A DNA stretch of 64,000 nt from Paenibacillus sp. MSJ-34. GTDB lineage: Bacteria; Bacillota; Bacilli; Paenibacillales; Paenibacillaceae. Below the pieces are notes generated by a model. The model was not told the origin of the DNA and made no database searches. It saw only the letters and a program-made list of their open reading frames with translations. The DNA is taken from assembly GCF_018918005.1 (NCBI RefSeq), contig NZ_JAHLPR010000021.1:30790-94789 (forward strand), written 5' to 3'. The position numbers and the translations under genes were made by a program. Position 1 is the stretch's first letter, and each line of letters starts with the position of its first letter. Shown here piece by piece: positions 34,557-44,041 of this stretch.

Positions 34557-35423
34557 TTACTCGAACGTCAATAATACGCCCGTCTTATCGTCGGATTTTT
34601 TAAATCTCGGGTAACGCTGGCATTCCGGATCGGACTCCTCCAAATCGATCAGCCATTCGGCGTATCCGCGAAGCGACTTGTCCCGAATGAGCCGCACCAA
34701 CGTCTCCATCCCCGCCGCTCGCTCCGCCTCCGAAAGCTCGTAGCCTGCCGGCAAGAACAGGCCGTCCGTCACAATGAGCAGCCCCGACAATTGAATGCGG
34801 CTGATCCGGCCGTACTCGAGAAACTCGGCCAGTTCCGGTTCCCCGCTGAGCACCGCATACCCGTCCAACGTATTCATCGTTCTTTTATTATACAAAATCG
34901 TCGGTTCGACCAGTTTGCGCAATTGTTCGCGCGTCGTCATTCCTTGCTTGACGCCGTCTTCCCACATCCGTTTCGTTTGCTGGTCGATATGATCGACCTG
35001 ATCGTAGGAAACGGTGCGAATGGAGCCGTCTTTATAAAACGCGGCAATCATGCAATCGCCCGCTTGCGCGTATTCGATATTGTTCTCCCCGATGCGTACG
35101 GCCGCCACGCCCGTCGTCCATAGATCTTCCTTCCGCGCGACGTCGATGCCGTGCTCCGCCATCTCCTCCCGCAACCGGGCATTGGCCCGCAATACCGCGC
35201 TATGCAGCGGGACGCTGTCCAGATCGCTTGCCGCCAAACGTTCCAATTCCCGCTTGACCAGTTGCGACGCCAAATATCCTCCGGTTTCGCCGTTCGGGCC
35301 GCGGAAAGGCCTAAGCGACGTCGCGCCGTCCAGCACGCCGAACAAACGAACCGATTCGTTCATAATTAAAGCGTCTTCGTTCCACTCGTTGCTCCCCTTT
35401 ATCGTCAACGTTTCCACCTTCAC
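34557..35423 (-). CDS. PP2C-like protein phosphatase
   Basis: 288 residues. Metal-binding motifs of the PP2C fold: SNEWNEDALIM, FGVLDGATSL, TTGVAAVRIGENNIEYAQAGDCMIAAF, LLIVTDGLFLP and the end KKSDDKTGVLLTFE. The family removes phosphate from Ser/Thr residues. It has no sensor domain. It lies 31 bases after a solute-binding protein gene and reads as the last gene of the ABC operon; the connection may be accidental. GTG start with GGGGGAA. Confidence 0.75.
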   Translation of the reverse strand: MKVETLTIKGSNEWNEDALIMNESVRLFGVLDGATSLRPFRGPNGETGGYLASQLVKRELERLAASDLDSVPLHSAVLRANARLREEMAEHGIDVARKEDLWTTGVAAVRIGENNIEYAQAGDCMIAAFYKDGSIRTVSYDQVDHIDQQTKRMWEDGVKQGMTTREQLRKLVEPTILYNKRTMNTLDGYAVLSGEPELAEFLEYGRISRIQLSGLLIVTDGLFLPAGYELSEAERAAGMETLVRLIRDKSLRGYAEWLIDLEESDPECQRYPRFKKSDDKTGVLLTFE

Positions 35424-35454
35424 GAGTGAATTCCCCCTTTATTGTGCCACTATT

Positions 35455-36741
35455 TCAGTCATGGGCGGCGGCGCCCGGCATTAACGGGCCGTATTCCGCC
35501 ATTCGATGCGCATAAGGCGCAAGCTCCAGTTCGGCGTTCGACTCAAGCTTTTCCGTTATTTCCGCCAGCCGCTCCCATCGTTCCATATCGTCCGCGCTCG
35601 GGAACATGCTGGCGAAATCCCGTTGCAGCCGGATCACCGTACGTTCCCTTGGCCCCAGCGCTTCATCCAGAGCCATACGATCGATCGCGGCAAGCCGGGA
35701 AGGAATCTTCCCCGTTCGCTGAAGCATGCCAAGCTGCGCGTCGATGTTCGTCATATATTCCATCAGCCGAAGCGCCAGCCGTTCCTGTTCCGGCAATGCC
35801 CGCAGCATGGCTAGTCCGCTCGCGTTCGGCGTCCACTGCTGTCCCTCGAACAATGGGAAAGGCAAAACGCCGTATTGAAATTTTCCGCCGATATACCGGT
35901 CGAGCAGCGGCATTTTGCGTGACGAGCTAATCAGCATGCCGACATCGCCGTCGATAAAATCGCTCAGCGCAAAATGATGTTGAAGCGGCTTCATCACTTC
36001 GTCCTCGAACACGAACTGCTGCCACATCCGAAACGCCCTTAACCAGCTGTCTTCGCCGCGCGGCGAAGGCGCGCTTCCCGCCCAGTTCAATAAATACCAC
36101 GGCGTATCGGAATCGACCGCAAGGCCCCAATGTTCGACGATGCCGTCGCCGTTTATGTCTACCGTCAGCTTCTTCGCCGCTTGCGTCATGCCGTAGACGT
36201 TCGACACGAACGAAGAAGGATTGAGATCGGCATGTCTCGCCATGTCGCCGTTATAATAAATGACCGGAACTTCCCCGCCGACAGGGAGAGCCCACCGGTA
36301 TTGATTATACGTGAACGGGGCGAGCATCGCGGGATGAAATCCGCGCCACGCGTCCGCCCCGAACCGGTCGTCCAACTGCGCCAGCATGCCGCTGTCCGCC
36401 AGTTGGGCCAGTCCGTACATCCCGCCGATTTCGGCGAGTTGAGGCGCCGCGTTCGCGGAAATGGCCGCGCTCAATTCTTCGTACAACTGCCCCGCCGAAC
36501 GAAATACTCTTACTTCCGCATGGAATTCCGGATTTTCGGCTTCAAATTCGTTGATGTACTCGACCAGTTCCTTCGTATAAATCCAACATTCGATCGAGAC
36601 GGGCGCTCCCGTTTCTTGCTCGGCCACCCGATTCGGCGTTTGCAGCAGCCATACGCTTACAATCGCCAGCGCCGCGAGCGCCGTACCAAGCGCCAGTCCG
36701 ATGAACCGTTTCTTTCTGCCTTTCGGCCGGATTGCTTGCAT
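35455..36741 (-). CDS. Extracellular solute-binding protein, membrane-anchored, no lipobox
   Basis: 428 residues. N-terminal anchor (FIGLALGTALAALAIVSVWLL) with no lipobox cysteine after it, then a family 1 type solute-binding fold: IECWIYTKELVEYINEFEAENPEFHAEVRVF, AAPQLAEIGGMYGLAQLADSGMLAQLDDRF, WALPVGGEVPVIYYNGDM. It stands 68 bases after the permease gene of the ABC operon, which already has its own lipoprotein binder at the front. It may be a second receptor or a sensor partner for the YesM/YesN-type kinase nearby. Start at MQAIRPKG with GGGGGGAAA. Confidence 0.75.
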   Translation of the reverse strand: MQAIRPKGRKKRFIGLALGTALAALAIVSVWLLQTPNRVAEQETGAPVSIECWIYTKELVEYINEFEAENPEFHAEVRVFRSAGQLYEELSAAISANAAPQLAEIGGMYGLAQLADSGMLAQLDDRFGADAWRGFHPAMLAPFTYNQYRWALPVGGEVPVIYYNGDMARHADLNPSSFVSNVYGMTQAAKKLTVDINGDGIVEHWGLAVDSDTPWYLLNWAGSAPSPRGEDSWLRAFRMWQQFVFEDEVMKPLQHHFALSDFIDGDVGMLISSSRKMPLLDRYIGGKFQYGVLPFPLFEGQQWTPNASGLAMLRALPEQERLALRLMEYMTNIDAQLGMLQRTGKIPSRLAAIDRMALDEALGPRERTVIRLQRDFASMFPSADDMERWERLAEITEKLESNAELELAPYAHRMAEYGPLMPGAAAHD

Positions 36742-36809
36742 CAGTTTCCCCCCGGATCCATCCGTTCTGCGCCTATTATACCGCAAAACCGGCGTTCCGG
36801 CTTCAGCCG

Positions 36810-38498
36810 CTATACTTGCAAATCTTTTTTGCCGGTCAGCTTATTGGCAATCAACAGCGAGATGAGCGTGGAAATCGATAAGATAGAAGCGAGCGCCGCC
36901 CCCGTGCCGTAATTGGATGTAAACACTTCGCTATAGATAGTCACCGATATGGTCGCGGTCGCGCCGTAATAAAGGACGATCGTCGAGCTTAGTTCGTTAA
37001 TCGTCGTGACCCAGCTCAGTATGGCTCCCGATAATACGCCGGGAATCATGAGCCGGCCCGTCGTCTTGAAGAAGGTCTTCATCGGCGGAACGCCAAGACT
37101 GATGGAAGCTTCCTCCACCCCGCGATCCAATCCTTGCAAAATAGCGGTGCTGGAGCGGATCGTATACGGCAGCTTCCGCACGACATAGGCGACGACGAGA
37201 ATGATCCACGTGCCCGTCAATACGAGGGGCGGTTTATTGAACGCAATAATTAAGCTGATCCCGAGCACCGTTCCCGGCATGACGTAAGGAATCATAATTA
37301 ATCCGTCCAGCGTTGCCGTTAGCTTGGAAGAGCGGCGGACAAGCACGTAAGCCAGCAGCATGCCGAACACGATCATAATGACGATCGCGATCAACGAGAA
37401 ACTGTACGTGTTTATAATCGCCCGCGGCACCCGGTACAAAATTTCTCTGTAGCTATCGAGACTGAAGCCGCGATGGAATACCGGGCCTTTCGTTTTAATG
37501 AACGAAGTCACGATGACGGTCGCCTGCGGAATCATCGAAACGCAGACAACGAGCAACGCTCCGATCGTAATCAAAATGCGCGGCGTCTTGCGCAATTTCA
37601 CCACTTTCGGCGTTCTCATGCCGGACATGGCGTAATTTTTGCGCGACACGAAATAGCGCTGCAAGAATAAGATCGTGGTAGAGCATAGGATCAAAACGAC
37701 GCTGAGCGTACTGGCCATCGCCGGGTTGCCGCCCATTTCGCTAATGAACTGCTCGTAAGCGAGAATCGGGAGCACTTTGAACCCTTGGCCAAGCAGCATC
37801 GGCGTGCCGAAATCGGCAAACGATGCCATAAACACCATAAGCGCGCCCGCGGACAAGGTCGGGAAGATGAGCGGCAGCGTAATGCTCCATAAACGCCGGA
37901 AGCTGGAACGGCCGAGACTCTCCGCCGCCTCCTCGAGCGAGGTGTCGATCGTCTTCAGCGCCCCCGAAACGTATAAATAAATATGCGGATAAAATTGCAG
38001 CGTGAAGACGAATACGATGCCTTGCCAGCCGTACACCGAGCCGAACGGAATGCCGATATCGTTCAAGAAGCGGGTAATAAACCCGTTGTTGCCGAGCATC
38101 AAAATCCACGAATAGGCGCCGATAAACGGCGGGGAAAGCAGCGACATGATGATTAAAATATTGATGAGCCCTTTGCAGGCGATATTATACCGGGTCGTCA
38201 CGTAAGCCATCGGCACCCCGATCAAAATCGCGAACACGGTCGCAAGCCCGGATACCATAAAGCTGTTAAGCAAGGCGCTGCGGAAATATTTCAACCTGAA
38301 AAAGTCGGCGTAGTTCGAAAAGGAAAATTTGCCGTCCTCGTTGTACAAGCTGGAAAAAAACAGGCTGAACAGCGGGTAAATGACGAATGCAAAGAAAAAA
38401 ATGTAGCCGATTAAAATGATAAAGGTCCAGAAATCCCACTTGCGCAGACTAAGCCTTTTCAGTAGCGGCGATGGGCCGGTTCGCGCCGTTTGCTGCAC
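36810..38498 (-). CDS. ABC transporter permease, fused two-domain type (ferric/phosphonate-like)
   Basis: 562 residues with about twelve membrane helices and two BPD-type permease halves. Each half has an EAA loop: LEEAAESLGRSSFRRLWSITLP in the first and VEEASISLGVPPMKTFFKTTG in the second. Such fused permeases serve Fe3+ (FbpB/AfuB), 2-aminoethylphosphonate or sugar-phosphate importers. GTG start, AGGAGG upstream; it overlaps the ATPase gene by 50 bases, which signals tight translational coupling. Confidence 0.88.
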   Translation of the reverse strand: MQQTARTGPSPLLKRLSLRKWDFWTFIILIGYIFFFAFVIYPLFSLFFSSLYNEDGKFSFSNYADFFRLKYFRSALLNSFMVSGLATVFAILIGVPMAYVTTRYNIACKGLINILIIMSLLSPPFIGAYSWILMLGNNGFITRFLNDIGIPFGSVYGWQGIVFVFTLQFYPHIYLYVSGALKTIDTSLEEAAESLGRSSFRRLWSITLPLIFPTLSAGALMVFMASFADFGTPMLLGQGFKVLPILAYEQFISEMGGNPAMASTLSVVLILCSTTILFLQRYFVSRKNYAMSGMRTPKVVKLRKTPRILITIGALLVVCVSMIPQATVIVTSFIKTKGPVFHRGFSLDSYREILYRVPRAIINTYSFSLIAIVIMIVFGMLLAYVLVRRSSKLTATLDGLIMIPYVMPGTVLGISLIIAFNKPPLVLTGTWIILVVAYVVRKLPYTIRSSTAILQGLDRGVEEASISLGVPPMKTFFKTTGRLMIPGVLSGAILSWVTTINELSSTIVLYYGATATISVTIYSEVFTSNYGTGAALASILSISTLISLLIANKLTGKKDLQV

Positions 38499-39588
38499 TG
38501 TAAAGCACCTCCTGCCCGTTCGAGTCGAAAATAACCGCCTTCTCCAAGTTCAAATTGACATTGACCCGCTGTTTGGCCCGCAGCAGCGAATCGGGCTCGA
38601 TCGCGTGCTGTTGGATGTCCAGTACGCTGCCGTCCGCGAGTTTCACCAGATAGCTGACCTTTTCCCCCAAATACGTAACGTCCGCGATTTCCCCGAGCAA
38701 ATCGCCTTCGTTCTGCGCGCGATCGGGCGAAATCGAGATTTTCTCCGGACGGATCGAGAGCAGCACGTCGCCCTCGTAGCGCCGGTTCAACCGTACGTGA
38801 AAATCGCGGTTCGCCACACTGATCTTCGTCGCTCCGGTCGAGGCGTCGCAACCGTTCCCGCGCGCTTCCATAAAATTGGACGTGCCGATAAAATTGGCCA
38901 CGAATCGGTTTTGCGGGAAGGAATAAATGTTCTGCGGCGTGTCAATTTGCTGAATGACCCCTTCGCTCATGACCGCGATCCGATCCGAGACGGCCAGCGC
39001 CTCCTCTTGATCATGCGTGACGTAGATCGTTGTAATGTTCAATTCCTTCTGCAAATTGCGGATGTCGGAACGCATCTTAATTCTCAGCTTCGCATCCAAA
39101 TTGGACAGCGGTTCGTCCATTAAGAGCAGCCCCGGCCGAATGACGATCGCGCGCGCCAAAGCGATCCGCTGCTGTTGGCCTCCGCTCATATTCGACGGAA
39201 TCCGGTCGCGCAAATGGCTGAGTTCGACCAATTCCAGCGCTTCCATCACCCGTTTTTCGATTTCTTGTTTGCCGACTTTGCGCGCGCGCAAGCCATAAGC
39301 GACATTATCGAATACCGTCATATGCGGGAAGATAGCGTAGTTCTGAAATACCATGCCGATATTCCGCTTGTACGTCGGAACATGGTTTATTTTCTGCTCG
39401 CCGAACCATATGTCCCCTTCTTCCTGCTGATAAAAACCGGCAATCGTGCGCAGCAGCGTCGTTTTGCCGCAGCCGCTCGGCCCGAGCAGCGTAAAAAATT
39501 CGCCCGCCTCGATCGTAAAATGTGCGTCGTTGACGGCTTTCTGCTCGCCGAAATATTTACTGACGTGGTCAAATCTAATTTTCTGCAC
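38449..39588 (-). CDS. ABC transporter ATP-binding protein (FbpC/PotA-like)
   Basis: 379 residues from the GTG at 39588; an ATG three codons earlier sits directly on the GGAGGG and is less likely. Walker A LLGPSGCGKTTLL, signature NMSGGQQQRIALARA, Walker B LLLMDEPLSNLDAKLR, H-loop TIYVTHDQEEALAVSD, then a C-terminal TOBE regulatory domain. It powers the import system made of the adjacent permease and binding protein. A hairpin terminator separates it from the binding-protein gene upstream. Confidence 0.93.
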   Translation of the reverse strand: MQKIRFDHVSKYFGEQKAVNDAHFTIEAGEFFTLLGPSGCGKTTLLRTIAGFYQQEEGDIWFGEQKINHVPTYKRNIGMVFQNYAIFPHMTVFDNVAYGLRARKVGKQEIEKRVMEALELVELSHLRDRIPSNMSGGQQQRIALARAIVIRPGLLLMDEPLSNLDAKLRIKMRSDIRNLQKELNITTIYVTHDQEEALAVSDRIAVMSEGVIQQIDTPQNIYSFPQNRFVANFIGTSNFMEARGNGCDASTGATKISVANRDFHVRLNRRYEGDVLLSIRPEKISISPDRAQNEGDLLGEIADVTYLGEKVSYLVKLADGSVLDIQQHAIEPDSLLRAKQRVNVNLNLEKAVIFDSNGQEVLYSAANGANRPIAATEKA

Positions 39589-39635
39589 GTCTATCATCCC
39601 TCCAGCCTTCTGATCGGATTGTTTCTTAGATGCGG

Positions 39636-39680
39636 AAAAGGGGAGATGCCTTGTCGGCTTGCATTCCGCCAGGCATCTCT
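39636..39680 (-). terminator. Intercistronic terminator between binding protein and ATPase genes
   Basis: Stem GAGATGCCT / AGGCATCTC (39643-39651, 39671-39679) followed by CCCCTTTTCC on the minus strand. A partial stop here would give more binding protein than ATPase and permease, which is usual for ABC importers. Confidence 0.65.
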
Positions 39681-39691
39681 TTAGGCATCGC

Positions 39692-40756
39692 TTATTCTTG
39701 TCCGGTTACGATTCTGTTGAATTTTTTGATCAACTCGTCTTTATTGGCAGCCGCCCAGTCGAAATCGTAATTGACCAGCTTCATTTCGCTAATGGCCGGA
39801 ATGCCTTCAATCGGCTCGGCGTCTTTCCGCACCGAACGGCGCTTGAATTCCTTCTGGATGAGCGATTGAACGTCTTTGCCTACGAGGAAATCGATAAATT
39901 GCTTCGCTTCCTCCATGTTTTTCGCGCCTTTAATAATCGCAGCCCCGTCAGGTACGGCCGACGTTCCTTCTTCCGGATACATGATGCCTACCGGCGCGCC
40001 GCCTTCAACGTAACGCAGCGCCGCTTCCTCGAGCGTCACCCCGACCGGGAATTCCTTGTCCGCTACCCCTTTATATACCATGCCGGAGGAGGACAACAGC
40101 TTGCCGTCGATGTTCTCCACGAATTTCTTCACATAATTCCAGCCTTGATCGCCGTCCTTGCCGAATGCGGTCAGCATCGTTACCAACTGCGTATAGGAAG
40201 AGCCCGATTTCGCCGGATCGACGAAGGCGATTTTTCCTTTCCATTTGGCATCCAGCAAATCCATCCAGCTTTTCGGCACTTCGTCCTCTTTCACCAGTTC
40301 CTTGTTATACATAATGACCATCGGCAATGCGGCGAACGGCGTCCAGTGCTGCGAGCTGCCGATTTGCTCCGGCTGCAAATTGTCGAATTCGGACGTTTTG
40401 TACGGTTCGAAGTATTGCTTGTACGCTTCAAGCGAATCGGCGCCTCCGGCCCAGAATACGTCGCCGAGCGGATTCGCTTCTTCCGCCTGCACCCGTTTCA
40501 AGAGCTCGCCCGTTCCGCCGGAAATGAGCTGCACTTCAATGCCGGTTCGATCTTGGAATTCCTTGACGATCGGATTGTTGACCTCCGCCGCGTTCGGCGA
40601 ATAGATCGTAATTTTCCCTTTCGATTTGGCCGCCTCGCCGCTACCCGATTCGCCTCCGGCTTCGTTGCTTCCCGCTCCTCCCGAACCGCCGCAGCCCGCA
40701 AGAGCCAATGCGATAATGAGCAGTGCGATCACGCCTGACATGACTCGTTTTTTCAT
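39692..40756 (-). CDS. ABC transporter substrate-binding lipoprotein (ferric/phosphonate/sugar-phosphate type)
   Basis: 354 residues. Lipobox ALAGCGG with Cys22. Fold pattern: KITIYSPNAAEVNNPIVKEFQDRTGIEVQLISGGTGELLKRVQAEEANPLGDVFWAGGADSLEAYK, YNKELVKEDEVPKSWMDLLDAKWKGKIAFVDPAKSGSSYTQL, the pattern of FbpA/AfuA/PhnS binders. The ligand could be Fe3+, 2-aminoethylphosphonate or a sugar phosphate; sequence does not decide. First gene of the operon; AGAGGGG precedes MKKRVM. Confidence 0.85.
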   Translation of the reverse strand: MKKRVMSGVIALLIIALALAGCGGSGGAGSNEAGGESGSGEAAKSKGKITIYSPNAAEVNNPIVKEFQDRTGIEVQLISGGTGELLKRVQAEEANPLGDVFWAGGADSLEAYKQYFEPYKTSEFDNLQPEQIGSSQHWTPFAALPMVIMYNKELVKEDEVPKSWMDLLDAKWKGKIAFVDPAKSGSSYTQLVTMLTAFGKDGDQGWNYVKKFVENIDGKLLSSSGMVYKGVADKEFPVGVTLEEAALRYVEGGAPVGIMYPEEGTSAVPDGAAIIKGAKNMEEAKQFIDFLVGKDVQSLIQKEFKRRSVRKDAEPIEGIPAISEMKLVNYDFDWAAANKDELIKKFNRIVTGQE

Positions 40757-40856
40757 CTCTGTTACCCCTCTCTGAATGTCTTTAACAATTACTGAATTCA
40801 CTATAAACCCAGTATGAAGCGCTTTCAATGTGACGATTTTGCGAAAATCGTTTAAA

Positions 40857-41430
40857 AAATTGACATAGGTGTCCGGGACGCGTTACTCGAATCCATCGAC
40901 GTAAAATTGCATTTGCAAGGCTAGTTTTTGCCGCAACCGCGGACAGAGGATCCCTTATTCGGCGAAAATTCCCCCGTTTCGGTCTTGAACCACTGGCTTT
41001 GTTGCATTAACTTCTACCGCCCTGCTCCCCAAGTTCGCGGACACAGGAGACGCTAATTGCGCCAACAGCCGAAAATAGTCGGATTCGATGCGTGCGCGGC
41101 TCGTTTCGTACGATTTTTCGTATACCTTTGCAGGATCAGGGCTCAAATCGGCGAGTATGTATGAAATTTCGAACTAAGTCGATGGATTGGAAGTGTGAGC
41201 CGCTTGTTTTGTACGATTTTTCGCATACCTGAGCAGGATTATACTTGAACAGGCCTTGTTACTCCGCCTGATCGATGCGGCAAAGGAAGGTCGTTTATGG
41301 ATCGGGAATCATAAAAAAACTGCACTATCGCATTTTCTCCATCCGTCTCGTCGAGCGACGCGGAAAAAGCTGCGATGGTGCAGGCATAAAATACATGATT
41401 CATCATCCGCCTTGCGCGGACTGCAGCGTG
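40857..41430. other. Repeat-bearing intergenic region
   Basis: About 570 bases without a gene. It holds a direct repeat of about 50 bases (near 41092-41145 and 41196-41249, 103 bases apart) whose best-kept part is GTACGATTTTTCG, and an earlier pair GCGGACAGAGGA (40940 region) and GCGGACACAGGA (41037 region). These look like decayed copies of dispersed intergenic repeats. Confidence 0.6.
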
Positions 41431-42228
41431 TCACGTTTGCTGCAACTGCTTGCGAAATTCCGTGGGCGTTTCGCCGGTTACTTTGCGGAAAATTTGGCTG
41501 AAATAGCGCGAATCCTGATAACCTACCCTTTCCGATACTTCGTAAATTTTCAGGCTGAGATCGGCGAGCAGCGGCTTCGCCTTCTCCACGCGGATTTTCG
41601 TCAAATATTCGACAAAGTTCAGCCCGGTCTGCTTCTTGAACTGACGGCAGAAATGGCCTTCGCTCATATGCACGATCGAGGCCACCTCCTGCAGCGATAT
41701 ATCCTCGTCATAATGCCGTTCCAAATAGTCGTCGATGGCGCTGAAATCGTATTTTTCCTTAAGCTGCAAAGCGGGCGGCTCCTGTTCTTCCGTGCCGTTC
41801 AGCATCGCGATTTGCCATTCGAGCCGTTTCATATGGTCCACTTTGCGCCGCTCTTCCGCAATCTCGCCCGTTATGCGGCGTATAATTTTCATCAACTCGT
41901 CCGGATCGGTCGGCTTCAAAATATAATCCGCCGCGCCGACTTTAATCGCCTTTTGCGCGTATGCGAACTCGCCGAACCCTGTCAGGAAGACGATTTTCAC
42001 TTGCGGATAATGGCGCGACACTTGCGTCGCCAAATCCAGCCCGTCGCAGCCGGGCATTCGAATATCGGTCAGCAAAATATCGGGCGCGCTGCATTCGATT
42101 TGCTCCCAAGCGCCGATGCCGTCCTCCGCTTCTCCGACAATTTCGCAATCGAACGATTCCCACGGAATCGTCCGTCTCAATCCTTCCCGGATGACCCATT
42201 CGTCATCCGCTATGACGATTCGATACAT
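41431..42228 (-). CDS. YesN-type response regulator with AraC DNA-binding domain
   Basis: 265 residues. Receiver domain IVIADDEWVIREGLRR ... ILLTDIRMPGCDGLDLA (phospho-Asp55) ... FLTGFGEFAYAQKAIKVGAADYILKP, then a two-HTH AraC domain (ISLQEVASIVHMSEGHFCRQFKKQTGLNFVEYLTKIRVEKAKPLL and YEVSERVGYQDSRYFSQIFRKVTGETPTEFR). Overlaps the kinase gene by 26 bases. It probably controls the neighbouring ABC importer, as YesMN-type pairs usually regulate adjacent uptake operons. Confidence 0.92.
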   Translation of the reverse strand: MYRIVIADDEWVIREGLRRTIPWESFDCEIVGEAEDGIGAWEQIECSAPDILLTDIRMPGCDGLDLATQVSRHYPQVKIVFLTGFGEFAYAQKAIKVGAADYILKPTDPDELMKIIRRITGEIAEERRKVDHMKRLEWQIAMLNGTEEQEPPALQLKEKYDFSAIDDYLERHYDEDISLQEVASIVHMSEGHFCRQFKKQTGLNFVEYLTKIRVEKAKPLLADLSLKIYEVSERVGYQDSRYFSQIFRKVTGETPTEFRKQLQQT

Positions 42229-44029
42229 GTTCTCCCTCCTCCGCGCTATTCAAAACGGGTATTTCGATTTGCACCGTCGTTCCTTGCTGCGGCGCGCTGT
42301 CGATGGAAAGCCGATAATTTCGGCCGAAATAGAGAAGCAGCCTCTTCCGCACATTTTCGAGCCCGATCCCCGTCTTCTCTGGATGATCCGAAGCGTACCC
42401 GCCGCTCATAATCCGTTCGGCCGTTCCCGGGTACATTCCGATTCCGTCGTCGCGAACGACGAACCGGATGCGGTCGCCGATTTTGGCCACATGGATATCC
42501 AGCTTCCCTTTGCCGACTTTCATTTCCAAGCCGTGGGTAATCGCATTTTCGATGATCGGCTGAAGCAGCAATTTCAGCGTATACAACGATTCGAGGCTCG
42601 GATCGAGATCGAATGTCACTTCATACTTGTCGCGGTACCGGATTTGCTGAATGACCAAATAATTGCGGATTTGCCTCATATCTTCGCCGAGCGGAATAAA
42701 AGGCCCGTCCTTGCGGATGCTGAACCGCAGCAGTTCGCCAAGCGAAATCGCCGTGCGGCTAATATCGTCCACCTTGTAAATGCGTGCCATCCAGTTGATC
42801 GAATCGAGCGTATTGTACAAAAAATGGGGATTGAATTGCGCTTGCACCGCCTTCAATTCCGCCTGCTGCACCATAAGCTGCTTCTCGTACACTTCGTTGA
42901 TCAGCAATTTGATTTGCTGCAGCATATTGTTGAAGCTTTGCCCGAGCTGCCCGATTTCGTCGTCGTAACGGGACGGGAACATGACGTTCATGTTGCCGCT
43001 TTCAACCTGGCGCATGAGCGAGCGCAATTTGCGGAGCGGCTGCGTCAATGTGCGCGAAATTAAATAAGCAATCCCGAAAAATACGATCACTTCCAGAACG
43101 ATGACCGCGACCGTTAAATTGCGGATGCTGAGGCTGTCTTTCGTTACGGCCGCAACCGGCACCTTGCTGATCAATTTAAAGCCCGTCGCTTCCGACGTAT
43201 CGTAAATGATCATCGACGAATCGCCCGACGGCTCCTTGACATTGAAGAAGCCTTTTTTGCCTTCCAGCACTTTGGGCAGGAAGCTTTCGTTCAGCTTCGT
43301 GCCGACTTGCTGTTTCGACGGAATGCTGGATATCGTATACCCGTTTCTGTCCAGCAGAAACACTTGTCCGCCCGGGTATAAATGGGCTTTATTGTATTTG
43401 TCGGCCAGCGCCGGCTCCATAATATCGATCACTAAATAGCCGAGCGGCTGGTTGGTGTCGATTTTTTTGATCAATCTGCCCGAACTGAGCACGACGCCGA
43501 AGTCGTCGATTTTCTTCATCGCGTAATGCGTATCCCATACGACATTGCCTTCGGCTAATCGCGCTTTGCGGAACAACCCCCAGTTCGGGTTAAATTCCGC
43601 GTACGGATTCGGCAGCAAATCGCCCGTAAAATACCGGTCCCCGTTCAATCCGAGCAAATAAATTTCAATATCCCAATTTTTGAACCCGAGAAACGATTCG
43701 AGAATGCGGTTCATTTTTTTCTCGTCTTCGTACTTTTCGACAAGGCTGCGGTTCGGATCTTTCGCAAGCACCTCTTGAATGTCGGAGCTTCCGTATATAT
43801 ACATCGAAAGCTGCTCGATATCCCGGACGAAATAATTGAGGCTGAAATTGACTTGCGATAAATTTTCCAACACCGTTTGATATACTTTTTCCTGGATAAC
43901 ATTCGACGATTTGTAGTATGAAAACGTGCCGAGTAGCGCCAGCGGAATGACGGAAAGAAGCAGAAACAGCACGATCAGCTTGTTTTGCAAGTTGATCCCG
44001 TTCACGTATCGCTGCAGTTTGGCCAGCAT
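42203..44029 (-). CDS. YesM-type sensor histidine kinase
   Basis: 608 residues. First membrane segment (LIVLFLLLSVIPLALLGTFSYY), a roughly 260-residue extracytoplasmic Cache-like sensor, second segment (NLTVAVIVLEVIVFFGIAYLIS), HAMP (TQPLRKLRSLMRQVESGNMNVMFPSRYDDEIGQLGQSFN), His-kinase domain with phosphorylated His in AQFNPHFLYNTLDSINWMA, and an ATPase end (IIENAITHG, GIGMYPG, GIGLENVRKRLLLYFG). Partner of the AraC-type regulator that follows. Confidence 0.93.
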   Translation of the reverse strand: MLAKLQRYVNGINLQNKLIVLFLLLSVIPLALLGTFSYYKSSNVIQEKVYQTVLENLSQVNFSLNYFVRDIEQLSMYIYGSSDIQEVLAKDPNRSLVEKYEDEKKMNRILESFLGFKNWDIEIYLLGLNGDRYFTGDLLPNPYAEFNPNWGLFRKARLAEGNVVWDTHYAMKKIDDFGVVLSSGRLIKKIDTNQPLGYLVIDIMEPALADKYNKAHLYPGGQVFLLDRNGYTISSIPSKQQVGTKLNESFLPKVLEGKKGFFNVKEPSGDSSMIIYDTSEATGFKLISKVPVAAVTKDSLSIRNLTVAVIVLEVIVFFGIAYLISRTLTQPLRKLRSLMRQVESGNMNVMFPSRYDDEIGQLGQSFNNMLQQIKLLINEVYEKQLMVQQAELKAVQAQFNPHFLYNTLDSINWMARIYKVDDISRTAISLGELLRFSIRKDGPFIPLGEDMRQIRNYLVIQQIRYRDKYEVTFDLDPSLESLYTLKLLLQPIIENAITHGLEMKVGKGKLDIHVAKIGDRIRFVVRDDGIGMYPGTAERIMSGGYASDHPEKTGIGLENVRKRLLLYFGRNYRLSIDSAPQQGTTVQIEIPVLNSAEEGEHVSNRHSG

Positions 44030-44041
44030 CGTTGCCTCTCC

